In this document: positions 23,253-35,035 of the stretch, piece by piece | Layout of the letters: every line of letters starts with the position of its first letter | Numbering within the stretch: the first letter of the stretch is position 1 | DNA from: Gnetum montanum | Lineage: Eukaryota > Streptophyta > Gnetopsida > Gnetales > Gnetaceae | Length of the DNA stretch: 64,000 nt | Reading direction: 5' to 3' | NCBI GenBank assembly: GCA_015680685.1 | Contig: MNCI01009575.1 | Location: 72,592-136,591 of the forward strand | Position numbers and translations under genes: made by a program | The notes under the pieces: generated by a model | Databases searched by the model: none | Seen by the model: the letters and a program-made list of their open reading frames with translations, nothing else | What the model was told of the DNA's origin: nothing

Positions 23253-23885
23253 GAAATAATTATATCAATTTGCATTACCTCAATCAATATGCTACAATAG
23301 GTTTGAATTTCAAAAGATGCCAAATATATTAATCCAAATTTTTTTCCAAAGCAGTTGATTTTTCATAGTGATCATGTGAGAAGTGGTAATAAGATATCGT
23401 TTTGCAATGATTATGATAATTTCAAGTAATAATGCAAGATTTCAAAAAAGAAAAATCTTTCACACATATTTTTATAGTGGTATCAAATCTTCTAGGATTT
23501 AATCCTTGGGGGAATGATGTAAAAGACTAAAAAATTGATTATTTATCCTTGGATCTTCATAAAACCTCTTATTTTATTGTAATTGTTATTAAAACCCTCA
23601 TTTTCATACTCATCTCTCAATCCTCAATTGATCTCACATATTTTCATCTCACAACCTCTTAAATTTCTTAGATACTAATCCTTTTGAGCCTCATTTATCT
23701 CAAATCATAGTTAAATAAGTAAAGATATCCTTAAGTGCACTATTATCTTCAATGGAAGCTAAAATTTCACATATTATCATAGTAAAATTAACGGATGTTA
23801 GAATGTATTTGAGCAAGGATATCAAGAATTTCCAATCCAAGATATCCTTAATAGAAAACAAAGGAGAAAGCTATAAGAAGTTGGA
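23253..23885. other. AT-rich, no feature recognised
   Basis: Probably leader of the copia gag that follows. No readable frame. Confidence 0.4.
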
Positions 23886-24137
23886 AGAAAGAATGCAATA
23901 ACAAAGATGATTATTTTTTCTTTAGTTTCAAATTCAATTGGATTAAGAATCATTGATAAGCTAAATACTAAAGAGACTTGGGATCAACTCGAATGAGAAT
24001 ACAAAGGATTCTTCATCACAAATATTCAAATCATGTAATTAAGATATAAATAGGAATTTGAAGACTTGACATTCATTAAAAGTGAACACATAGAAATATT
24101 CTTCACAAGAATGTCTACAAGCATTATGAATCTCTAT
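23886..24137 (+). pseudogene. Ty1/copia Gag (UBN2-type) fragment
   Basis: Plus frame: SNSIGLRIIDKLNTKETWDQ, then EYKGFF, EFEDLTFIKSEHIEIFFTRM. This is the (I/L)..AKE.WD.L...Y ... LKM.E.E.V..FF.R pattern of copia Gag (UBN2). Three stops. It is cut off on the right by a copia LTR in the opposite orientation. Confidence 0.75.
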
Positions 24138-25244
24138 GATATATACAAACTCTAATTTATCTAACCTTCTCATGAAAAATAAAATTTTTCATATTTATGA
24201 TTAAAAATTTAAATTTTTAATTTACCATGAATCGTAGTATTACAACGCGAGTCATAGTCTATTGACAACCAATTGTGGTATATGAAAAATCTAGATAAAT
24301 AATATTCCAAGGATACTACATTTAGACCATGAGTCATAATGACTTACCATAATCACTCCATGGGTTGTGGTAAATTTTCCTTATTTTGTAAATAGACCTC
24401 GAGTCGTAGTAAATGGCCATGGGTCATGGTTAACAATTATGAGTCTTGACGGATTACAATGAGTCATGGTTAGTAACCATGAGTTGTGGTGAAATCATAG
24501 TTGATAGGAAAGCTAAGAGAATATACCATGAATGGTGGTTTACTCATGGGATGAAAATTGGACAAATCACAAGCTAATCATGAGTCATGGTCTAGGTGAC
24601 TAAGGATACTAGAAGGTTGTGGTATGTGAAAAATTTGTATTTCTACAAATTTTAAACCTAGATCTGGATGTGAATTTAATTACCAACATTGTCCAAGGAT
24701 GTAGATAACATAGAAGATATAATTCAAACAAATAACTTTATATTTTGAGATATATGGAGAAGGAGATGTTGATGACTATTAAACTTTCAATATGATAAAA
24801 TTCTGTAATGCTAAAGTGTAAACCTTGATTTGAAATAAATTTTGGTGAAGTTGTTAATGAATGAGAAGTGTATTGATAACTTGAATTGATGACCTAATGC
24901 TAAGAACCAAAATCATAATAATGGTAATTATTGTTGATGTAAATCACAAAAGTTGTGTAGAATATGAATAGTTGCTTGACCAATGAAATTATTGAATAAA
25001 TTTTGTAGCCAAACTTTATTGCTCCAAAAATTAACCATTACAACCATGTATGGCCTTGAAGATTAAAGAGAATGATTGGGGTCATACTAATGGAATTTGA
25101 GAAGTCATTTCCCATAGTAAAAAATAAGGAAATTAAAGTAAATAATGATGAATTAGAGCAAAAAAATATACATCCATTTATCAATTAGAATAAAATTTTA
25201 AAAAATACATTTGGATTTAATAATAAATATGAACCAATTTAATA
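24138..25244 (-). repeat. 3' LTR of copia element IV (about 1.1 kb)
   Basis: Aligns over its whole length with 62713 to about 63810. Its right end meets a purine-rich tract (minus AAAGGAGGGAT, about 25244-25254) that fits the PPT, just beyond the RNase H end of element IV. It contains the palindrome array at 24326-24591. Confidence 0.7.
24326..24591. repeat. 20-bp-period array of 15-bp palindromes in a copia LTR
   Basis: Variants of ACCATGAGTCATGGT (odd-length palindrome) start at 24326, 24357, 24396, 24416, 24436, 24456, 24476, 24525 and 24577. Five in the middle are exactly 20 bp apart. The other LTR copy has ACCACGAGTTATGGT (62911) and ACCACGAGTCATAGT (63118), suggesting an older CpG-bearing form, ACCACGAGTCGTGGT. 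Confidence 0.8.
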
Positions 25245-25269
25245 ATCCCTCCTTTAGTGTGCAATGCAT

Positions 25270-26775
25270 ACTTCTTCTTCTTCCTTTGTTGTTGTCTTCC
25301 TGATGCCCATGTTGTTGTAAAGGGCCTCATGCCTATAATGAAGAAGAGGTTTAGTGAGTAAGTATGCTAATTGTTCATTAGTATCCACATGCATTGATTT
25401 GATATTTTCCTCATTTACTTCTTACTTAATAAAGCAATATTATTTATCAATATTCTTTGATTTTTATAAGGAACATGTTCAATTGAGAGTTGTATGACTG
25501 AGGTGTTTTCATAATAAAGATTGATGGGATGATTTGCATGAAATACCAAGATGTGGCATAAGCTTCTTTAACCAAAGAATGTGTTAAGTGTATTTTTCCA
25601 TGGTTTTAAATTCTCCTGCATAAGTTGAAAGAATAAATGATGTTTGATTTCTTAATTTCTAATATATTGCATTATTTGCATGAAATATCATTGCTCTTGA
25701 TGTATATTTTCTATCATTTTGATCTCCTTCCCAATTAGAATCTGAGTAGGCATAAAAACACCAATCTCCTTTGGTGTAAACAAGTTCGTGAATCAGAATA
25801 TTCAAATGATATTATCTAGATTCTTTAATATATTTGGATAAGAGGAAGGTGAAAAATTCCAAGTTTGGCTTGGTATGGCTAGGAAATTTGAGTACTCCAA
25901 TCATGCTTCTATATAATGTAGCATCTACTAGAGTTGTGTTATCCTTGTTTTCTAGTTTTAAGTTATGAGGAAGAGGAAATTTGGTAATGTTTTCTTTGCT
26001 AATTTTGTATTTTTCTAAAATGGAGGAGGAATATTTAGTTTGATAAGCCTTGATTCCTTCTTTATCTTGATTACCTTCTATTGTACGAAAATATCTCAAT
26101 TCTGCTAGCTCTTTCATTTAAAATTCAATCTTGACATTTGCCTTAGAGTCTTCTATTTGGTTATTACTTATGGATGTAAATACAAGATGATCCACATAAA
26201 GTGAGATTATGATGAAGTCTTTGTATTCATGCTTGTAATATAAGGTTGGTTCAACCATGCAAGATGAGTATCCTTTCTTTAGCAAGAAGTTGTTAATCCT
26301 ATGAAACCAAGCTCTAGGTACTTGTTTTAGACTATATAGGGCTTTCTTTAATTTGCATATTTTTTCTTCATTTTCTTTGATGATGTATCCTTCTAATTAA
26401 TAGAAATATACTTCTTCATTAATGTTATCATTTAAAAAAGTTAAGTTTACATCCATTTGATGAAGTTTGAGTTTGTGGTGAGCAATAATGGAAAGAATGA
26501 GTTTAATGATTTGAAATCTTGCTACTAGAGCAAAAATTTCCTCATATTCAATGTGCTTCTTTTCATTGAAGCCTCTTACCATTAGTTTTACCTTATCATT
26601 AATGCTTTCTCCATTTTCATTATATTCAATCTTTTACAACTATTTACAATTAATCACCTTCTTTCATTTAGGTTTATCAACATATTCTCTATCCATAGCT
26701 TGTTTCCACATTTTGGACTTTAGAGCTTATTTAATGTTTTTTTTTTGTTTTAGAAAGAGTGTTGAGTATTTGATG
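25270..26775 (-). pseudogene. Ty1/copia reverse transcriptase and RNase H of element IV
   Basis: Read right to left: WKQAMDREY, KLMVRGFNEKKHIEYEEIFA, LHQMDVNLTFLNDNINEEVY (RT), then MKELAELRYF, TKFPLPHNLKL, DATLYRSMIGVL (RT C-terminus). RNase H is in pieces: AYSDSNWEGDQNDRK, LSTYAGEFK, ILWLKKLMPHLGI, HVDTNEQLAYLLTKPL. These are canonical copia motifs in canonical order. Multiple stops and shifts. The integrase part lies beyond element M at 34498-34840. Confidence 0.93.
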
Positions 26776-26780
26776 ATACT

Positions 26781-27090
26781 TGATGAGTGGCGAGATACCC
26801 CTACACTCAACCATACGAATAAGAGCGTTACACGTGGGATCTGGTCAAACTCCGTAAACGGACTAGTTGTGGCACCTAGATAGTTAGCCTTAGGTCGCAG
26901 TTCATTGTCTTCCCACCTAGACTAGTATTATCTTTGTCATGTATGGTTTAGTCCAGAGTGAGGTGTATGATGTGGTTTCTAATCTAATGCTACTCCTGAA
27001 GGCAATGGAAAGTAATATTATCTAAGCTAAGAGAGAAAGGGTGAGAGAGAATCTAAGCTAGCCTAAGTGCGATGAGCATCTGTTCCTTGA
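26781..27090 (-). repeat. Truncated 3' LTR of element M
   Basis: Matches the first about 310 bp (plus-strand sense) of the solo LTR at 22387, then breaks off at TTCCTTGAT. The U3/R half and the PPT are deleted, leaving only 28 bp to the env-like stop codon. Confidence 0.85.
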
Positions 27091-27117
27091 TGTGCTACAA
27101 CTACAAAATTGTGGAAC

Positions 27118-29686
27118 TCATGTAGTTCTTGGTGGCGGTGGCTCCTCCATTGGTGATTTCCCTTTGTCTTGTGCTCCAGGTCTTTGGCTTTGATGACGTT
27201 GAAGTATGGCCTGGAGCTTCTCCTCTTCGGTTTGGGGGTCTTGTGCCGTCCATGCTAATGTTCCAATGGTAAATGGAGTCAGCACTTTCCACGGACAGGG
27301 TAGTTGCGGAAACATTTAATTGACCTTGACATACCAAGCTGCAAATACCTGTCGTTCCTCTTCATAGGCTCTGGCTTTGTCTCTGTATTCTTGGAAATCC
27401 ACAAGCCATCGAGCACAATCTATTGCAACACCTTTTTGTCCTTGGTAGCTTGCTTTCACCACCTCAAGTTTAGAATTTTCGATCTCCAGTTTTTCCAATA
27501 GCTTCTTACATTTTGCAAATTCTACTTCATATTTGATGTGGGTGGTGGCTACCTGTTGTTTAAGTTCTGTCCTCGAGCATCCTATTGTTAACATGGCAAG
27601 GTTGCCATACCACAAGTTTGCCAACTCCATGTATTTAGTAATATATTGGATCTGCAAGTCTCTATTTTTAACTTCCGCCTGGTGGGAAAAGGCATAGGTG
27701 TCCAATATGGCCTTCTAGTTAGTGTGTTGGGCACTAATAGCATTGATTTCGGCCTTGGCCATATAAATCTCCTTCTCTAAGATCTGTTTGTACATCCCCA
27801 CCTGGTCTCAAAAGTGCTCCTTTAGCTTTTCATGCCATTTGTCCTCATTTTGCGACGCGCTTATCTCGATAGCTGACTTTTGACGAATGGTGTGTACCTC
27901 CTCCATTGAGAGGGTTCGATTCTCTCTGGCTAAACGGCTCATGTCTTGGTTGACCTAGATGAATTGTTCTCATAATTGATGGAAGTGTTCCTCAAGAACA
28001 TTCTTTTGCTTTTCCACAGCGGTAAACCGAAGGTTGTCAGTAACAAGTTGCTTATTTTCCTCTTGTAGGGCTTTGAGTGCCTTGATATGCACATGAGTTT
28101 GTGCTTGTGCTATGGAGGCATCCCAGAAAGCCCTCTCTTTTTCCTCTACCACCTTTTTATTCTTTGTTAGTAACTTGATTAGTTGCTCAGTTCTGAAGTT
28201 GTCTAGCTGGTCTATGAAAAAAAATTACAAAGGGTCCTGCTGAGCTGCTTCTAGGGCCACGAGCTATTCTTGAAATTTCTGCACCTCTGCTTCAGCATGC
28301 TCGGCCCTCACTTCTATTAAGACCAACTTCCCCTTCATGGAAATGAGGTATGATTGAATTACCATAACATCCTAAGAGATGTNNNNNNNNNNNNNNNNNN
28401 NNNNNNNNNNNNNNNNNNNNNNNNNNNNNNNNNNNNNNNNNNNNNNNNNNNNNNNNNNNNNNNNNNNNNNNNNNNNNNNNNNNNNNNNNNNNNNNNNNNN
28501 NNNNNNNNNNNNNNNNNNNNNNNNNNNNNNNNNNNAAGAGATTTGTGTCATCACGACTTCCCCAACTAATCGTCTCAGCGATGGCCCTGAGATGGCTCAT
28601 CGATGGTCTGTAGTCTTGTGGTGGTGGTGGCTGGTCTTGGCCCGTGCTAGGCCTTGCTTCTTGTTGTTGGCTAGGACCTGTACTTGGAGGTTGGTTGTGT
28701 CCTGCAAGTTGAGTTGCAGTTAGTTCAACCATATATTCTTCTTTTTGTTCTAGTCCCAGCGTTTCGCCAGTGCTTTTCCTTGGAGCTGGCGAATTTAGCA
28801 ATTCAGGATATGAAGCATTTTGGGCTTTTCAGAGGACATCATTAGTGTATCCTCTTATCCAAGCATGTTGGCACAACTTCTTGATAAGACAAGGAAAAGG
28901 CAACGCCATCTTCCCTATCTTTCGTTCTTCAAATCACCTTAGGATCTTCGTATAGTATAGATGAGGTAGGTTAGCATCAACCTTTCCCATTAGCACTACA
29001 CATCCTCTCGCCACATACATTGATATTCTTTTCAAGCCCTTCATGGGGAAGAGGTGATACGTTCTAATCTTGAAGTAAATCCTCTCTTCTGTCGTTAATT
29101 CTCCAAACGTCTTCTCCCTGCCATAAGACCTTTCTAACCAAACCCGTTACACATCGGGATTTGAACGGGTGGATAACTAAGCAAATTTTGGCCCTATATT
29201 TGGAAGGTTTAACACTTCCAAAATGGCCTACACAGAGAAATCAACTGTTACACCATAAATGTTGATTGTGGTGCCTTGTTCCCTATTCTGTCAAAATTGG
29301 TACGTCTCCCTTAGGTACCAGGCATTGCTTTCAGAGAGGATAGGCCATAAGGGAGACCCTTTGAGGTGATCCCTAATAGCCTCGGGAGTGAAATCTATAA
29401 AAGATTCAAAGTTCAATTCCAAAATCACTGCAGCGAATGTGGAATTTTCATGGATGGCATGAACACAATCTTGGGGCAATGTGAGATGTTGTCCCTATTT
29501 AGGTGCTGCAGTAGCTCCTCCTTCTGCCTGCTTGGACTGTACGGTAGGAGGATTCTCTTGATGAATGCTAAATGATTGTTGCTCCTGTTCTACATGCTGT
29601 TTGGAAGGATCTTATTTTCCACCTCTCCTAGGGTGTTTGCTTCCACCTTGAGCAAGACCTTCATGTTGTCCACGTTTCGGGGCCAT
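27118..29686 (-). pseudogene. Env-like ORF of element M (Athila env-like / plant transposon domain)
   Basis: ATG at 29686 (MAPKRGQHEG...), stop TGA at 27120-27118 after EEPPPPRTT. The first half has LKGSPLWPILSESNAWYLRE, then ELTTEERIYFKI.TYHLFP, MYVARGCVVLMGK and LPFPCLIKKLC. That resembles the 'putative plant transposon protein' domain of Athila env-like ORFs, which also often start MAPK. A Pro/Gln-rich hinge and PSMSHLRAIAETISWGSRDD follow, then a coiled-coil-like half (ALKALQEENKQLVTDNLRF; LLEKLEIENSKLEVVKAS). I see no convincing membrane helix, so 'env' is by position only. Frameshifts and stops throughout, plus a gap of Ns. The ORF in element P aligns end to end. Confidence 0.7.
28383..28535. 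other. Assembly gap (153 N)
   Basis: A run of N inside the env-like ORF. Frames crossing it are artefacts. Confidence 0.99.
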
Positions 29687-29989
29687 TTGCAATCACATGG
29701 GGCCAAGCGTTAGTAGGGTTATTTTTGAAGTTAAGTTATACCTTACTAATTGCCTTAATTAATTAATTCATTTTATCTTCTTGTGATATTACCCAAAAGA
29801 TTGTAATAATGGGTCCTTTTTACTTAGGTTTTTTTTTCAATTTTAATTTCTCGGTGTACCTAAAGTGATTAAATGATTCCTTTGGCACAATTATTCTAAA
29901 TGTTATAGCTAATTACCCTAGATAATGTCCTTTGGGTGATGATCAATTCCAAAAAAGTTAGGTGCTTTTCTGTAGGTGTTCCTCCCCCA

Positions 29990-30235
29990 CAACTAAGTTG
30001 AACACTCCAGGTTCAAGCAGGTTCATACGGAATTAAAATCAGAGTACCAGAAAGCGAGATAGAGGTTAAAAAGCAAAGGTTTCATGCTCGCAAGTCGTAG
30101 AGGAAAATTTGAAAAACTCCCCTATGTGATGTGTGCAAAATGAAGCTAAGTGTTGTGGGGGGGGGGTGGTGTGTCACCTATTTATAGGTTTTGAGGACTC
30201 GATATCGCGGCCCTAGTAACAATGGGCACCATAAA
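29990..30235 (-). promoter_or_regulatory. LTR-like internal promoter block of element M
   Basis: Minus strand: GCGATATCGAG, then CCTATAAATAGG (30188-30177, a perfect palindrome), a C-run, and AGGGGAGTTTTTCAAATTTT. The same sequence of elements precedes the env-like ORF of element P. GATATC and TATA with this spacing are otherwise found in U3 of these LTRs. It lies about 490 bp before the env-like start. Confidence 0.5.
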
Positions 30236-31579
30236 AATACCAAATTTTTTAGGGATTTTCTTGAAATCAATGTTGTAACTTAGGAAATTAGGCTATTGTT
30301 AAGGGGTTCTCAGGTAATTAGATGGTTTTGAAGACATGAATAATGATCTATGGGTTTTATCAATGAGGACCTTGGATGGTAAGTGAGAGAAAAAGGTCAT
30401 GTAATGGTACATAGGAATGTTATTATTCAGAGGGATAGTAGTAGGGAAAGAAAATTATGAAAAATAGGCTGAGGGTAAGAAATGGTGTGTGTGAGCTATG
30501 TCATAAGTGAAGATTACAAAAGATTACACAAGTGGATCCTCCCCAAAGTAGGTTCCAACCTATGATGCCCTTGCGTAACCACACTTAAAAGTGTCCATGG
30601 ACACCAAAAGGGTTAAACGTAATCCACACTGATTCCAAAAAACACACACATGTAAATATCACCAGAATGAGGTAAAAATTCTATGCTACACAAGACATGA
30701 GTAACAATTACATGAACATCAAGATGAGATGGTGATAGCAGGGATTGTAGAGATTGGAACATGGGGTAACTGACCCAGGGCATAGTGAATCTAGCATGTA
30801 AAGCATGATTAAAATGTCATTAACCCATCGTTCCAAGATGAGGAGCAAGTCCATTCCTCTAATCAGTGACATCGCACTGGTTCATTCCATGATGAGCAAC
30901 TATGAAAGTACCAAAACAACAAGGTGTACAATCACTTGGCGTTTTGTTCAAGGGAGGAGTGACTCTTGCTTTGTGGCACTTCCTTTTTTTTTTGAATATT
31001 GAATCCAGAGAAGCCACCAACCTTTAGGCATGGGTGCATGTCTTTCCAATGGAACCCCCTAGAACAACATTGTATTTTTGGAGTGCCCTTTTGATTACTC
31101 TTACTCCCATTTTTTGTTAGATCTACAAGGATCTTAGTATAACCACATTACATGACAACTCCCATAGACGTCACCAAAGAGAATCCTCAAGTCCCCTTGA
31201 TGTCACACCCTAATCATTCCCTCTTGGTCCATCCTTCTTCATTCTGGGTACAATGAACACAAAGTTAATTTTAAGTTTAAAGAATGTCAAGAATATCACT
31301 TTACCTTTGATAATAACCTCTTATTTGTAGAATGGATGAGTGAATGTAGTGGGCTCATTGTCCAAATAATTTACCACTCGTGACTCGATAACATAGAACA
31401 CACCTCAACCAATGAGCCACATGAGTGTTTTATTCATAGATGAGATTACTTATAAAAACATAAAAAGAAAAATAAAGAAAAAGATAAAAAAATAAACAAG
31501 AGATTGAAAAATGAAAAACTGGAAAACAAAAAGTTGTAAAATCAAAGAAAATGAAAAATATTTATTAATCCTGCTTGTT
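30236..31579 (-). other. Spacer of element M
   Basis: No ORF. Homologous (minus strand) to 39336-40700 of element P, with the shared block GGGGAGGATCCACTTGT at 30547-30531. Pol would be expected to the gag side of this block, as in element II. Confidence 0.6.
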
Positions 31580-33560
31580 ATTTAGAATGGGGGATATCCC
31601 CCATAACTAAATGGTTGAGCATGGCAAGGATTAATAAATGAAGGATGAGGATCCTTGCATGTTGAAAATATTGGAACTTATCCATACTTACCCCATCGGG
31701 GTTCACACACTTGATTGTAGTAAGCATAGTGGGGCAATTTATGCAATGTAGTTCCCGGATAACAAGTTGACCCATTATGATATTTGGGACCGTTAGATGG
31801 CATGCAAGGATTGGGATGTTGCCTTCCATGATTGTGTTCATTGGGCCATATGGTTGTTGGAGTGTTAGTTGGTGGCCCTAATGAAGTGACATGAGGTGTT
31901 GGGTTTGAAGATAAGGGTGCACCACAGTGTTGGACTTGTGTTGAGTTAGAGGATGCAGTGGCCTTGGAATTATGTTTTTCCTTCCTATGGTCATGTCTAA
32001 AGAAGGGACATCTTTGATGTTACTGAGGTCTATCACTGCTGTTGGAAATAGTAGCACAAGTAGTGTTTATGGGTTGTTGCTGTGGTGCAGATACCTTAGG
32101 AATAGTTGGTGGCGATGTAGAAGGAGGGAAAGGATGAGAATTTTGAAAATTGGGAGAAGTGTAAGATGCACAAGGTGGTGGTGGTGTTGAGGACATGGCT
32201 TGATAGTATTGTGGAGAATGGTAATGTGGTGAGATAGAGTATGTTGGCCTAGTTGGAGAAATAGGATGTTGAACTAAATAAGTGTTTGGATTCGGATTAT
32301 ATGAAGGGTGTCTCTAGATTAGGGGTGGATTCCCCCACGACTGGGATTGTTTCCACTATGATCGAACATAATTTCTCTGTACGAACTCTGGATGTAACGT
32401 GCTTCCCCAATGCTCATATAAATGTAACAAGATTGGGCATTGACCCTTGGGGTGATCGTACAGGCATATGTTGCATTCATATGTATGATTGGCAGTTCAG
32501 CTCTTATTTTCTTCATTCCTTCTTTCTGAATGTCTAATGATATTTTTTCCTGCTTCTTGGGTTGTCAAAACTCTATCTCCAATAATATCAATAACTTCTC
32601 CACACTTTTTATACGTCCATTCCAACATCTTATTGATCTTTGCCTTGACTTCCTCTAACGATTGGTGTACTGGCAAAGATGGTTATTTCTCCTTGTGATA
32701 AGTTGATTTCTCCTTTTGATGATCATGGACCTTTGTTAAGTTGAAATTTTGGTCTCGTTGATGTTTTTCAACACTCTCCCATCTAGCCATTTCTCCTTCT
32801 TCTTTTTCTACCCACTTAATAAGCTCTTGGACTTGATGGGTTTGTATAGTTGTCCTTGGGCATACATCCCTAGGGTTTCTCTTGTTGCACCATGAAGCCC
32901 ATCAATGATATGGTACATTAGCCTTTCCTCGGAGAACTCATGGCCTAGACAGTTGTTTAACAGTGCATAATATCTTTCTAAGGCCATGTCCAAGGGTTCA
33001 TGTTGTGCTTGTTTCCACCCTTGGATTTGTTTCCTCAAGGATGACACTCTTGCGTAGGTTTGATATATTTCATTAAATAACTCTACCATTGTTGACCAAC
33101 GTCGTATTGAATTTGGTTTTAATGATCTATACCATACTTTTGCTTGGCCAACGAGTGTCAGAGGAAAGAGCTTAATTTTTTTCCAACCAGTATCAATGTT
33201 GTTCCATGTGCAGGCATCATAGAAGGCTTGTAAATGTTGATGCAAATCTAAGTCATAGCCTCCTGAAAAAGTAGGGAAGTTATTTGAATCAAGCCTGGGT
33301 AGACGGCTCTCTTTACGATGCCTACGAGAGATTCGAACAACCTCCTGTATTTGCGTTAAGCTTGTAGTGGCCAGTAGGGGTTCATCATCATCATGTAAGT
33401 TATGCTTTTGGGTGTTGGGATGACGTTGCTTTCATTGATGTTTATAAGAAACCCCCACCTTGGGTTGCGTACCCCAATCTTCATTGTCATATAATTCGTT
33501 GGTTATCCAATGAACTTCCTCACTAAGTGTGACATTATCGTGATCTTGTAGGAGAGGCAT
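31580..33560 (-). pseudogene. Gag of element M
   Basis: ATG at 33560 (MPLLQDHDNVTLSEEVHWIT). PKVGVSY and DDDEPLLATTSLTQI match element P. The Retrotrans_gag core is open at 33245-32808: LFPLTLVGQAKVWYRSLKPN, SIRRWSTMVELF, YQTYARVSSLRKQIQGW, TRETLGMYAQGQL. The zinc knuckle at 32475-32437 is intact as C-NI-C-LYD-H-PKGQ-C. A Pro/Gln/Tyr-rich tail runs to about 31580. The Ser-rich insert seen in element P is missing. Stops and shifts outside the core. Confidence 0.85.
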
Positions 33561-33673
33561 TGCTGTGTGTGAATTAATGTGTGACTATTTACAATTATTT
33601 CTTGCTAAAAGATGCATCATTAATTTCTATACAGTGACATTGTATAATATAACTGATCTAGATAACTAGCACC

Positions 33674-33692
33674 ATCCCCGACAACGGTGTCA
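33674..33692 (-). other. Primer binding site of element M
   Basis: The minus strand reads TGACACCGTTGTCGGGGAT. Three transitions from the tRNA-Asp type PBS. Confidence 0.85.
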
Positions 33693-33693
33693 A

Positions 33694-34492
33694 TCATGAG
33701 TGACGAGATACCCCTACACTCAACCATACGAATATGAGCATTATACGCGTGATCCGGTCGAACTCCACAGACGGACTAGTTGTGGCACCTAGATAGTTAG
33801 CCTTAGGTTGCAGTTTTCTATCTTCCCACCTGGACTAGTATTATCTTTGTCACGTATGGTTTAGTCTAGAGTGAGGTGTATGATGTGGTTTCTAATCTAA
33901 TGCTACTCCTGAAGGCAATGGAAAGTAATATCATCTAAGCTAAGAGAGAAAGGGTGAGAGAGAATCTAAGCTAGCCTAAGTGCGATGAGCATCCGTTCCT
34001 TGATTATTCGTACACATCTTGGACTTTGTGCACGACTACTACTGGGATTACCAAGCGCAGATCCTAGGTACGCTACTGGGTTACCAAGTAGTCACACTTA
34101 AATGCCTGTAATCAAGTCGTACTCATTCCATGTTTAATAGGAGTTAATGGTGAGAGAGATTAACTAGGAAAGTAGTAAATAACAATTAATTAAATAATTA
34201 ATCTAAGTGAATGCTACAATGATGAAGTAATCTTGATCTTTATTTCTAGTCATGTGCATGTCCATGTACGTCACACTCAAATAAAGGTTCCGTACAATTA
34301 CAATCACCACACTGCGGGCATACACGGAGAGGAAAAGGGAGAGAAAGAAATTAAAACACTTAAACTAAAAACTGAAAGACTAATTGAAAAACTAACTCAT
34401 AAACTCATCTTTCTACCTCTTATTTATAGATGAGAAGACAGGCTGTGATATCGCATATGCGATATCGCGGTTGCCCAAAATGCAACTCATCA
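33694..34492 (-). repeat. 5' LTR of element M (799 bp)
   Basis: Plus-strand ends TCATGAGTGACGAGATACCC (TG decayed to TC) and TGCAACTCATCA. U3 has a perfect 20-bp palindrome, GATATCGCATATGCGATATC, at 34447-34466. Minus-strand TATA (CTATAAATAAGAGG) lies at about 34417-34431. Confidence 0.9.
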
Positions 34493-34497
34493 ATATT

Positions 34498-34840
34498 GAT
34501 GGTATGTGACATAGTTGTTCTTCTTTCAAAATTGTTATCCAACATTTGCTCTTAGGGATGGTCTCTTAGCAGCCATGGTTTGGAATTATTTTGAGCTTCT
34601 AGATGAGTACCATTTGTGCTCTATGGGATCATAACGAGTGTATTTGGTTCTCTTGAAGCAATAGCTTAGGAAAATGCATTTCTTTACTCTACTATTCAAT
34701 TTGAATATGAATTATTTTCATGTTTTAACATAGTATTGACATCCAAAAGTTTTCATGTGATTAACATTTGAAAGCTTGTTGTAGAAGAGTTCATAGGGAG
34801 ATATAATTTTATTAGTGATGTTAGTTTTTATATTCATGGT
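34498..34840 (-). pseudogene. Ty1/copia integrase C-terminus of element IV
   Basis: Read right to left: NKIISPYELFYNKLSNVNHM, KTFGCQYYV, then LNSRVKKCIFLSYCFKRTKY and TRYDPIEHKWY. This is the copia SP.E..... P....L..FGC..YV ... KKCIFLGY ... G.R.YDP region. It ends at the element M target duplication, and the RT that should follow is at 26775, on the other side of M. Confidence 0.88.
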
Positions 34841-35035
34841 CATTGTGGACCTTTTGGTGTGTCAAAACGTTAAGTAAAATGGACATTGAATTGCTAAAAT
34901 CAAATTCCAAGTAAGGTAGATTGAATTGTGGACATTTTAGGAAACCTTAACCTTATAAATACTAAGGTTAAACATAAATTCAAGATTAATTTCTTGAGAT
35001 TTGAAAACATTTTTTGAGGCTTAAGAGATCCTAGG
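34841..35035. other. Short region between copia and element P
   Basis: Contains CCTTATAAATACTAAGG near 34950, TATA-like and nearly palindromic, perhaps part of another LTR. CTAGG at 35031-35035 is the left flank of element P. Confidence 0.3.

Larger units (their letters stand above)
26781..34492 (-). mobile_element. Element M: complete pol-less gag/env-like Ty3 insertion
   Basis: Order on the minus strand: 5' LTR (34492-33694), PBS, gag (33560-31580), spacer, LTR-like promoter block (30230-29990), env-like ORF (29686-27118), truncated 3' LTR (27090-26781). The flanks ATACT (26776-26780) and ATATT (34493-34497) are a target duplication with one transition. The host copia integrase resumes directly at the right and copia RT at the left, so the insertion is bounded exactly. 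Nothing between gag and env-like ORF resembles protease, RT, RNase H or integrase. Confidence 0.85.

Noticed and set aside
28354-28801. Long open frames crossing 28383-28535
   Set aside because: They read through a run of N and only look open for that reason.
27118-29686. Env-like ORF as a true envelope glycoprotein
   Set aside because: No signal peptide, membrane anchor or furin-like site that I can see; the name reflects position and similarity to Athila third ORFs only.
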